Source: Planctomycetota bacterium (GTDB lineage: Bacteria > Planctomycetota > PUPC01 > JACPCR01). From it: 38,675 nucleotides of DNA. Every line of letters starts with the position of its first letter. The first letter of the stretch is position 1. The position numbers and the translations under genes were made by a program. Below the pieces are notes generated by a model that was not told the origin of the DNA, ran no database searches, and saw only the letters and a program-made list of their open reading frames with translations. Where the stretch lies: positions 1 through 38,675 of the forward strand of contig JAQBXN010000080.1 of the NCBI GenBank assembly GCA_027625095.1, read 5' to 3'. Below, piece by piece: positions 1-8,354 of the stretch.

Positions 1-170
1 AAGAGTGTGCGTGTGCGCTCGGAGACAGGGAGTAGGCGGGCCTTGTCGCCTTTGACCTCGACGAGTCGAGAAAGACTCTCCAGATGGGCGCCGATGCCTT
101 GGGCAATTTTTCGCGCCGCGTCGTACTCCAGCACGTATCCGCCGGCCATCTTGCCTTTCTTAGTGGATGT

Positions 171-226
171 TTCTTCTCCCTCCTCTTCCTCTGCGCTCTC
201 TGCGTCCTCTGCGGTGCCATTCGTCT
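171..226. repeat. CTGYGT-type short repeat inside methylase
   Basis: The plus strand reads a series of CTCTGCG and CTGCGTCC units ending in CTCTGCGGTG. Read on the coding strand it gives an acidic, low-complexity stretch of Ala, Glu, Asp and Ser (AEDAESAEEEEGEE). The same unit, roughly CTGYGTYCTCTGYGG, recurs at 1871-1890 and 1981-1989. I take it as a dispersed repeat inserted in frame; natural low-complexity protein sequence is the alternative. Confidence 0.5.
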
Positions 227-553
227 TCCCTCCGAAGAGCGTCCACAGCCACATGGCCGTCAGGCGTGCGTCTTCCTCGAAACCGGTAGCATCAGCCCCT
301 GCGAAGATCAAGGTCAGGGCTTCCCGAGCGACTGCTGCCCAGACGTGTTCCAGGTATTCTCGAAGCGTGACCTGTTCCCCGCTGGCTTTTTCGACGCGAG
401 AGTATCGGGAGAAGATTTCCAGGGCCGGCCCCAGGCAGGCGAAGATGGCGTCAGCGCCAACGATCCCTTCGGAGGCAAGTCGAGGCATCCAGTCATGGAT
501 GCGCTTGGGAAGTTCCGATAGCACATCGCGCCAGTCGCCGATGTTTATACTCA

Positions 554-622
554 GGCTTGTAGTCCCGCCTTCAGGCGGAATCCGGGTCAGAGAAGAGCCG
601 CCTGAAGGCGGAACTACGAGCC
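554..622. repeat. REP pair (REPIN/BIME-like) inside the methylase frame
   Basis: Two inverted copies of a small palindrome. The left arm (558-578) starts GTAG and folds as CCGCCT/AGGCGG with a two-base loop; the right arm (599-616) is the same hairpin reversed, ending CTAC. The outer parts (554-561 and 613-622) also pair with few mismatches, so the whole can form a cruciform. The 5' GTAG tetranucleotide before a hairpin is characteristic of REP sequences mobilised by RAYT transposases. In the methylase frame it encodes VVPPSGG and PPEGGTT, with no stop codon. Confidence 0.8.
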
Positions 623-1793
623 TGCCTTGGCGGGGGCGGCAGACGAGGTGGACCGAGGAGGCGAGGGCGGCGGAATTCATGGCTCGCAGCCGTGAACCCA
701 TCTCCGTGTCGATGGGCCAGGAACCGGTCATGGTCCAACCGGCGTCGATCATGGCCTGGAGCTGGGCTTCCCATCCGGCCGTAGACTTGTGGGCGAAGAC
801 GACGACGCCAATGCCCTCGGAGTTCAGGATGCGGCGCCCTTCGGCCATGGCCTTTGCCATGGTGGACTCGAAGTAGGCTTTGTCCTTGCCTTTGATTTCG
901 TCCACGATGCACTCGTCATCTTTGGGTGAGAGCCCGTTGGCGAAGGGTGCGGCGTCCGGCCCTGAGACGCTCCGCTTGAGCCAGACGATGAAGAAATCAG
1001 ACAAGTCGGCGTAAGGGACCGCGTCGTAATACGGTGGGTCAGTGAAGAAGCACCAGCTTGACTCATTCGGGAGTGCATGGGAAACGGCAGACTGGTGCGC
1101 GGTATTGCCCACCGTCTGAAGTGATAGGGTCGTCTCAAAAGGAATAAGAACACACTCCATTAAGCTCTCCCAAGACCCCACTGAGCCTCCCCACGGATTT
1201 GTCTCGCAGAAATCCCACATCATGGGGATTGCTTGTCGGCCAAATGTTGCCTGCATCTTCTGGCCAGAGGAATTCCACCGGCAGAGGGAGGAGGAGTGCT
1301 CTGCTGACCTATCAACGGCACAAGACAATATGCACTGGACGGCACCAGCTAATCGATCTTGCTGTAGCTTCGAGGAGTTTTTGCCAACCCCGCGCACCAA
1401 ACGGGCGAGGGTGGTCAGCGCCAGCGCCTGGCGAGGGGTGAACAGGTCGCCCCATTCCTTCATGCCGTAAAGCTGGACTCTGAAGCCCAGGGTCCCTGGG
1501 GTGGCAAAGGTTCATCCGGCACGAGGCTCAGGGGGCCTTGATGTGCCTGTTTCCGGCGCTCCAGTTCTTTCGCGGCCTTGCGCGCTGCTTCCAGGTCCCG
1601 CTCGGTGGGCAGGCGATAAAAGCGGCCCTGCTGGTCGGGACGGGTGGTGACTACTGCGAAGAGCCTGGCGTCGGCGGCCCCGCCCCGCCTGGGCTTCAAC
1701 TGCTTGCGCACCGAGGCCACGGGCGTGGTAAACCCGCAGACCGGGCAGGTGGCCGACCCGCGCTTGACCGTGCCCTGGTCGGGATTCACGCCT

Positions 1794-1855
1794 ATCGTAG
1801 CTCCGGTCTCCAGACCGGAGTCCTTTTTCGGCGGCCTGGAGACCGCCGCTACGAT
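1794..1855. repeat. Second REP pair inside the methylase frame
   Basis: Same architecture as the element at 554-622 but a different hairpin sequence. The outer stem is ATCGTAGC (1794-1801) with GCTACGAT (1848-1855). Inside are a perfect hairpin CTCCGGTCT/AGACCGGAG (1801-1820) and a second one, GGCGG/CCGCC (1830-1847), separated by a T-rich spacer. GTAG and CTAC flank the pair. On the coding strand it reads GIVAAVSRPPKKDSGLETGA without a stop, lying between the two CxxC pairs of the methylase. Confidence 0.8.
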
Positions 1856-1870
1856 GCCAGCCGCATCGGC

Positions 1871-1993
1871 CGCGGAGGAACGCAGGGAAGATAAAGAAGG
1901 AGGCAACTCTACCCATTTCCAGTCCCTGGCCTCCCGTTTCACAATCCCAAACTCAATTCTTTTCTCTGTGCTCGCTGTGTTCTCTGTGGTGAG
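1871..1993. repeat. Inverted pair of CTGYGT-type repeats inside methylase
   Basis: At 1960-1993 the plus strand repeats TCTCTGTG and CTGTGTTCTCTGTGG; at 1871-1890 the opposite strand reads CTGCGTTCCTCCGCG, a degenerate copy of the same unit in inverse orientation. The two arms could pair over about 15 bases with transitions. On the coding strand they give the peptide TTENTASTEKR and, further on, SLSSLRSSAADA. These are unlike the rest of the methylase and look like an inserted repeat unit that kept the frame. Confidence 0.55.
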
Positions 1994-2826
1994 TATCTTC
2001 AGTGCCACGGATCGCCCCGGCTTCTTCGCCAGCCACAATGACCGCATGAGCGGCACTTCAGCGCCACAGCCGGGGCCTTCGCATTGGATGGTGCGCGCCC
2101 ACAAATAGGTGATCGGCGTCGCACCGTCCGGATCCTTCGGATAAAAGTCCCGCAATTCCTTTTCCGCCTCATCTTTGATCCATTGACCCCACTTGCGGAC
2201 TTCATCCGCCAGGCGCTGCCCGTACTTGGGAATGTATTCCAGCACGACTTTGTTGAGCAGAACCGCGACCGGGTTCAGGTCGCTGGCAAAGGCGTCGGCG
2301 CCGACCCGCAAGGCCTCCAGCGGGATTGCCCCGCCCCCTGCGAACGGGTCCACGACCAGAGGTCTCGTACCCGGCTCGCCGCCGAGCGCTTCATGCGCGG
2401 ACTGCGTCAGCGCCCGGCTGGTATCGAGGTATTCCCTGACGGTCGAGTTGTCCCAGTTGGCGAAATCGGCGATGAAGTCCAGCAGTGCCCGCCGAAGCTC
2501 GACGTTGTCGTCCAGTTTTTCCGGATCCTTCTGGTAGCCAATCAACCGCTGCATGGTTTCTTCGCTGGCCAGGCCATAATGATCTTTGGACCATTTCAGC
2601 ATCAGCTTTCTTGCCGTCTTCCGAAACGCATCCGGACAAAGCGCATCGACCGGGTCGGGCCAGAGCGCGGCGCAGATCACTGCCCGGCAGGCCGCCAAGG
2701 GACGCCTCGCCCACCAAATATGCAACGTCGAGATGTGCCCGTGCCGAATCGATTTCTCCCGCCGCGCATGCGCGGAGATCCGCTTAATCGGCAGATCCAC
2801 TTCAATCAGTCTTTTGGGATATTGAT

Positions 2827-3429
2827 TCATTCCGTACTCGCAATCGTAATTTTGTCTGGTATGCAGTTTTTCAGTTTCCGTGCCTGGTCTTTGATCTCGG
2901 GGAACTTCTGGCAGGGCCGTTCCCACATTGCATTGAAGAGGGAATCTACGTCAGGATGATTCTCAAATGTGCCCACGAACAAACGTCGTCTCTCTTGCCT
3001 TCCAGGTCCCTTGCCCTCACCTTCTAAACGGGTGTCGATGAACACATTCCAGACTTCATTGAAGGCAATTCCAAAAGGCTTGTCCTCAAATATCTTATCA
3101 AATTCAGACTTGATGAATCCAAAGGCAAGGGTGTGTTCGTCCCGGACGTGCATGAATTCATGCCATATCCATTGATCATTGTAGAGCATGTCTTTGGACA
3201 CAAAGAGAGTGTTCGGGGGCCCAAACGCATTGATGTCTCTCCCCAACAGATCTCTGGCTAGCCCGATGAACTCAAAGCATTCTTCAATTTCCAGCTCGGC
3301 AACTACAGTCTCGATTCTCTTGGTGAGCGCAAAGAACATACAGTCTCGTTCCGTCTTATCTGGATAACGCCCTTTCATCCATTCCGTAAACTTCGGCTGA
3401 CACCTAAACTCCAATTGTTGTTCCCTCAT
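2827..3429 (-). CDS. Small HExxH-motif protein of the defence-like operon
   Basis: A 200-residue protein of no family I recognise. It contains HEFMH at residues 90-94 within QWIWHEFMHVRDE, and NEVWNVFIDTRLE follows at 124-136. This layout, HExxH followed by a downstream glutamate (E125 or E136), is that of gluzincin-type zinc metallopeptidases, so a protease role is possible but not shown. No signal peptide or membrane segment is visible, so it should be cytoplasmic. It lies between the PLD-like gene (43-base gap) and the methylase, whose ATG overlaps its TGA (ATGA at 2827-2830), which indicates translational coupling and co-function. Its gene is intact although its two large partners are damaged. 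Confidence 0.8.
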   Translation of the reverse strand: MREQQLEFRCQPKFTEWMKGRYPDKTERDCMFFALTKRIETVVAELEIEECFEFIGLARDLLGRDINAFGPPNTLFVSKDMLYNDQWIWHEFMHVRDEHTLAFGFIKSEFDKIFEDKPFGIAFNEVWNVFIDTRLEGEGKGPGRQERRRLFVGTFENHPDVDSLFNAMWERPCQKFPEIKDQARKLKNCIPDKITIASTE

Positions 3430-3472
3430 GTTGTCGCCCCGAAAATCTCGTCAGTCACCACCTGGTATGCCG

Positions 3473-4705
3473 TCAATCTGACTGCTTGGCGGCCTCAAAT
3501 TCGTCATGCAGAATTTCCAGGCCGGGCATGGCCTTTTGGGCGATTTGGATGAAATCCGGATCCGTGAGTGACTCATAGGCTACGTTTTTGAAAACCAGTG
3601 AGACTTCCATCTCCTTGACTACCTGATCCGCCGATCCGAAGGCTGTCTTGATTTCTCCCTCCAGCATCGTTCTCAATGCATCGTCACTGGGCCTTGGTCC
3701 ATGAATCTTGGTGTAATGATCGGGAGGACTTGATTTCACACCCGGCATCAGGGCTTCAACAAGCGCCTTCCGGTTTTCATCCATCCGGATTTGCAATCCT
3801 GTCTTCACTTTGGCCTGAAAGACTTTGATCGCACTGCGCAGGTCTTCAACCGCGTCCTCAAACGCCTGGCGATTGCCTCTGAGAACGACGTTTCCATACC
3901 CTTTGAGTGGAATCAGGAATCTCTTGGCAATGTCCTTCTTCTTCTTATTGAGGGCATGCTCTGAATAAACTTTGCCATTTTCATCGAACGAAAGTTGGGT
4001 TTTTCCCACTAAGTCGAAGTTGGCATGCAGTCGCTGCCTGGCATCGGAGTCTTGCGCCAGCCCCATCAGTTCACTTGGTATTGGGACTTTCTTCCGGGAA
4101 AGGGAAACTCCTTTCAACTCGAATTCAACAAATTGAAATCGTGAATTGAAGACAGTGACCTTGCGTGCGAGGTCAAACTTCATTGGAGGGTTCTGTTCGA
4201 TGTCTTGCGCTACCTGGTCCACTCTTTCTGGCTTTACGGGATCAAGCCCGATGGTCCGCTCTGCATCTGAGTCGAGGCCGACAGCTCGAGCAACTTCTTT
4301 GGGGACAGCGCTTAGTTCAATGGCATTGGGGCGACTGGGCTGGGAGGAGCCCGCTTCGACAAGAAGCGGTGTAGGGGTGTAGATCAAGGTTGTATCGTCA
4401 GAGATCAGGAGACCGATCCGAATACCCTCCTGGTGACAGACAATGGTCTCCAGGCCCATGGCTACTTTCTGAACGGCCTTGAGTCCTTCGACGGTGCCGT
4501 ATCCAAGTCTGCAGACTTCGGGGTCTACGTCGAGAATGACAGAGACCTTCTGAGTACCGAGTCTGGGCCATACTTCGGCTATGGCTGAGGCGACCTTCTC
4601 CGTAATCCCCGGCGCAAGGTAAACAACTCTGACGCGGGCTCGACAGATGAGCTCCGCCAGACGATTTTCATCTACGTTGGTTAGTGATGGTTGGGAGTCA
4701 GGCAT
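3473..4705 (-). CDS. PLD-like protein lacking the HKD motif, defence-like operon
   Basis: A 410-residue soluble protein. The first about 130 residues resemble one half of a phospholipase D fold: a helix-strand start (RARVRVVYLAPGI), a second strand (KVSVILDVDPEV), then IRIGLLISDDTTLIYTPTP where active PLD enzymes have HxKxxxxD followed by a Gly-Ser-rich segment. The histidine and lysine are missing, so the domain is probably a binding or structural version. The rest (about 170-400) is charged and helical, with a lysine run near residue 245, and I cannot assign it. The start overlaps the helicase stop by eight bases (4698-4705). PLD-like partners of SNF2 helicases are common in DISARM and related defence loci. 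Confidence 0.75.
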   Translation of the reverse strand: MPDSQPSLTNVDENRLAELICRARVRVVYLAPGITEKVASAIAEVWPRLGTQKVSVILDVDPEVCRLGYGTVEGLKAVQKVAMGLETIVCHQEGIRIGLLISDDTTLIYTPTPLLVEAGSSQPSRPNAIELSAVPKEVARAVGLDSDAERTIGLDPVKPERVDQVAQDIEQNPPMKFDLARKVTVFNSRFQFVEFELKGVSLSRKKVPIPSELMGLAQDSDARQRLHANFDLVGKTQLSFDENGKVYSEHALNKKKKDIAKRFLIPLKGYGNVVLRGNRQAFEDAVEDLRSAIKVFQAKVKTGLQIRMDENRKALVEALMPGVKSSPPDHYTKIHGPRPSDDALRTMLEGEIKTAFGSADQVVKEMEVSLVFKNVAYESLTDPDFIQIAQKAMPGLEILHDEFEAAKQSD

Positions 4706-7700
4706 TGTCTGAGCTACTCCCCAATATTTCCTGGGCGCCGACCTGATAATGTTCCACCGTCACAATGGGCTGCCAACCAAGTCTGGAGGGATCGTTCAAT
4801 GTGTGAATCTCCGCCCCTGACGCGCAGTTGTAAACAACATATAGCCAGTAGTCTTTCTTCAATCGTGTGGCGGTCTTGAATTCATTGGTGGTCAACGCTA
4901 CCGGGCCAACTCCTGCTCGGCCCTTCACCTCGATAAATCGAACATCGACGGCGGTCTTGGGGTCTTCAGGGTGCGGCTTTCTTGAAATCAAGTCGAAGCC
5001 ACGATTGTCCGCCTCGACGCTCTCTACCTTCCAGCCACGGGCCTTTTCATACTTGATGGCTTCCTGGACGGCGATGTGCTCGATCTCATGAATCTGGACC
5101 ATCGGGGCAATGTCTGGAGCGTTTCGCTGGGGATGCGGCAGAACCCAGGCGCTGGCCTCATGTCGAATATCACCGATGGTGCACTGGCTTTCCTGGGCCA
5201 GTTCCTCGCGGCGATGTTCGAGACGGCCGTTGAGCTCATCCAGCCGGTCCTCAAACATTTTCATCCTTCCGGCCAGACCCTGCTCATCCATCCCCGCCGC
5301 TTTCTTCTCTGTCAGTTCTCCGAACTGAAGTTGGACGCGGTCGATAATCGCCTTGAGGCTGATTTCGATGTGGTTGGAGATGGTTTCTGTCTCTCGTCGT
5401 CGATTGTCTGATGCTTCAAGCAGGAGATCATTGAGGGACGTTTCAATCAAGACTCGTTCGGCAGCGTCAGGACCGGGCAAGATTCCAAGTGGGGGCAATT
5501 CAGTACCCTTTGGAGCGGGGTTCAGATCGAGAAATATGGTCGCCTGCCGGACAGACTGGGTGCCGTCGGCGTTGGTCTGGACTGTGTAAACCTGCTCCTT
5601 GAGGGTACGCCCGAGTCCATCCTTGATGGTGCCCTTGAAGACGTCCAGCCGATAGGGTTTTGAACTTTGGAGGTCATAAAAGACGGCCCCGCGTTTCAGG
5701 TCGTCATCCACGATTTCCTTTGTCTGTTCTCGGACTGCCTCAAACAAAGGATGGCCGGGGGTGACCCATTCACTGGTCGGCTCTCTACTGAGAATTTCTT
5801 TGTCGAAGACGATCTGTTTGTATTCCCGGCCAAGTTTTCCGAACTGAGGTTCGAGCCGTTCACCAATCGGCCAGAGCGTCCTCGCAACTCGCCCGACTCT
5901 GAAGATGTGTGCTCCCTCTTTGATCTCTTTCGGGTGAACCCCGGCCAGAGGACTCGCCTGAAGGAAGAAGTCTTCAATGACCTCCGGGACGAGCCGGCGT
6001 TCGCGGGCTTCGGCGGAACGTCCTACCAGTGCACTGAGATTCAGTTCACGCTTGGCGAGTCCTTCAAGTGTCGATTCGGCGATGCGGCGAAATCTTTCAG
6101 TATCCACCTGTTCGATGATGCGATTCTTGATGGACTCTTCCGTCTGATTGCGGGCATACATTTCCCGCACCATGCGTTCCAGTTGATTGGCTGGGAAAAT
6201 ATCGCCCAGAACATTGAAGACCTTCCCAGTGCGCTGCGGGTCGAGGTCATCTTCTATCTTTTCAAGCCGTTCGAACAGCTTGTGAAGGACACGCCCCTCT
6301 CTTGTCTTCGTGGATACGAAGTTGAGGATGAGGCAGTCTTTATCCTGTCCGTAGCGATGGATTCGGCCCATCCGCTGCTCCAGGCGTACCGGATTCCACG
6401 GGATGTCGTAGTTAATCATGAACCAGCAGAACTGAAGGTTGATTCCTTCGCCGGCAGCTTCGGTCGCCACCAGTATCTGGGCCGCCTCTTTGAATTCACG
6501 CTAGGCAAAGATACGACTGCCAGGAGTGTCCCGATCTCCGATCTTCATTCCGCCGTGAATCTGGGTGACGCTCAGGCCCCAGTCGCGAAGCTTCGCGATC
6601 AGATAGTCGAGGGTGTCCTTATGCTCTGTGAACAGGAGCAGTTTCATATTCGGGTCTTCAAACACGCCGCGGTCAGTGATGACCTCCCGAAGTCGTACCA
6701 GCTTGGTCTCGACTTCCCGCTCTTCCAGCGAAACGGCCAGCTTGATGAGTTTCCCAAGGTCGATGATTTCTTCCCGGAGGTCTGCCGGGTTGATGGAGGC
6801 GACGACGTTCTCCAACTGGTCAAGCAACTGCTGCTGCTCTTCATCGGTCATGTCGTCGAAGTCTTCAGGCACCTGCTTGAGTATCTGTTCTTTCCGATAG
6901 GTCTCGGGGTCATCTAGAATCTTCTGCCGTTTGTCCTTCATCCGCTCCAGGCTGCGGCGGACGGCATACATGCTCGAAGCAAATCGTCGCTGGAGCATGG
7001 CCATGGTGAAGCCAAGCGCTCGCCCGCGAGTTGAATCGTCCGCGGCTGCTTTGATGGACTGACGCTCGACATACTTGGTTAGAGCGTCGTAGAAATCCCA
7101 TTCGTCATCGTCCAATTCAAATTCAGCAGTCTGGACGATTCTCCGGGTGAAGAGCTTCTTGTGCTGGCCGGTGTCCGGGTCCGGGAATGTGACCATTGCT
7201 TCCTTCACGCGGCGAAGATAGAACGGGGCGCTGTGTTTGCGCATCGCTTCTTCAAGGCTCTTCACGTCACCGTAAACGTCTTTGTCGAGCAACTCAAGGA
7301 AGAGAGAGAAGTTCTCCGGGTCCCCCTTGTGGGGTGTGGCGGTCATCAGGAGAAAATGGTCTGTCATCTCTGACAGGCTTTCACCAAGCTGGTAGGCGAG
7401 TGTCTTCTTGTCCTTGCTGTAAGCCGACATCTTATGCGCCTCATCCACAATGATGAGGTCCCAGTGGCTCCGAAGAAGACTCTCTTTGGCATCTTCGATA
7501 CGGGAGACCCAAGAGACTGACGTAATCGCCTGATGCCTCTCCTGCCAGGGATTACTGCCGTAGGTATTGCGAAGGACGTCGCCACGAATGACATCGAAAT
7601 TTTCCCGAAACTTGTCCTTCATCTCACGTTGCCACTGGAAGGTGAGATTCGCCGGTGTGACTATGAGTGTACGCTTGACGACCCCACGCACCTTGAGTTC

Positions 7701-8123
7701 CTTCAGGAGCAGACCAGCCATGATGGTCTTGCCAGCACCGGGGTCATCTGCCAGCAGGAACCGAATGCGAGGGAGCTTCAAGAAATAATCGTAGATGGCC
7801 TCCAACTGATGCGGCAGCGGATCAACTCTGGCTATCGACAGCGAGAAATACGGATCGTGTTCGTACGCCAGTTTGAGTCGAAGCGCCTCGATGCCGAGTC
7901 TGAATCGCTGTGCATCACCATCGTAGGGCCGCTCTTCCGGTGTTGCAGAGAGTTGAGCCACCTGAGACGCGTTCAACACCGTCTGGTGTACCTGATTGGT
8001 GTTGAGCCCCTGTCCGATGACCTTTACCGAATCGCCAATTGGTGTGACGACCAACACCTGAACTGGCTCGGGGAAAATCGGGCCGCGTATTGTGATATTC
8101 GCCTTGAGATCCTGTATGTCCAT
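4698..8123 (-). pseudogene. SNF2/DrmD-like helicase with C-terminal DUF3883-like domain, amber-interrupted
   Basis: A superfamily 2 helicase of about 1140 residues if read through. Walker A DDPGAGKT is at about 126-133, DEAH at 227-230, TATP near 260, and the second RecA domain includes LLLFTEHKDTLDYL (about 515) and EQRMGRIHRYGQ (about 582). The C-terminus (about 1011-1101) has RGFDLISRKP and FIEVKGRAG, matching DUF3883, a nuclease-fold-like domain. A TAG at 6501-6503 (codon 541) splits the gene in the middle of helicase domain 2; both halves are in the same frame and join as RIFA-stop-REFKEAAQILVATEAAGEG. Relatives should have a Glu (GAG) here, one substitution away. A GTG at 6470 could restart the second half but would not restore the enzyme. 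This is the first gene of the operon; its architecture resembles DISARM DrmD. Confidence 0.85.
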
Positions 8124-8354
8124 GTCCCACCGTTATTTCACAATGTGTCACGGAGTAGCTGCGGGCATGTTATGGAAGCTACCTAATGGTGTAAAGCGGT
8201 GGGGGCCAAAAGTGAATCGTGTTCCCTCGATAGATAATTTCTTGCGGACCCGATCTGAGGGGTAGGGGGTGGTCGCTATATCCAACAACACAGCTCAAGC
8301 TCGTATTACATTCAACGAATTGAGTCTGTGAACGGCGCCATCGGTGGGTGCTCG

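Larger units (their letters stand above)
1..2830 (-). pseudogene. DUF1156-type DNA methylase, frameshifted, 3' end outside window
   Basis: A DUF1156-family (adenine-specific) DNA methyltransferase, probably the modification subunit of a defence operon. The start is ATG at 2830, giving MNQYPKRLIEVDLPI, typical of the DUF1156 N-terminus; it overlaps the upstream stop as ATGA. An AdoMet motif (VDPFAGGGAIPLEAL) lies near residue 195 and two CxxC-type pairs follow (CEGPGCG, CPVCG). The reading frame ends at a TGA at 1460-1462, but a different frame continues from about 1495 with LYGMKEWGDLFTPRQ, then catalytic motif IV DPPYYDA (about 1023-1040), and stays open to base 1. This is a one-base loss near the run at 1491-1500, so the gene is broken or the assembly has an indel. 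Several repeats lie inside the coding frame (listed separately). DUF1156 proteins are known from defence islands; the target sequence cannot be predicted. Confidence 0.85.

Noticed and set aside
7..876. Long plus-strand open frame (289 codons) at the left edge
   Set aside because: It lies opposite the methylase; its product is Ser/Arg-rich without domains, whereas the minus strand gives a recognisable methylase.
2831..2926. 32-codon N-terminal extension of the methylase
   Set aside because: The extension overlaps the HExxH gene and is not methylase-like; MNQYPKRLIEVDLPI at 2830 is the family start.
2084..2959. Plus-strand open frame of 291 codons
   Set aside because: Antisense to the methylase N-terminus and the HExxH gene; no family features.
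6501..6503. TAG as a recoded sense codon (alternative genetic code)
   Set aside because: TAG is the natural stop of several intact genes in the window, including the DUF58, NuoE-NuoF, recN and TPR genes.
5667..6917. Plus-strand open frame of 416 codons
   Set aside because: Antisense to the helicase and spanning its amber codon; helicase motifs on the other strand are unambiguous.
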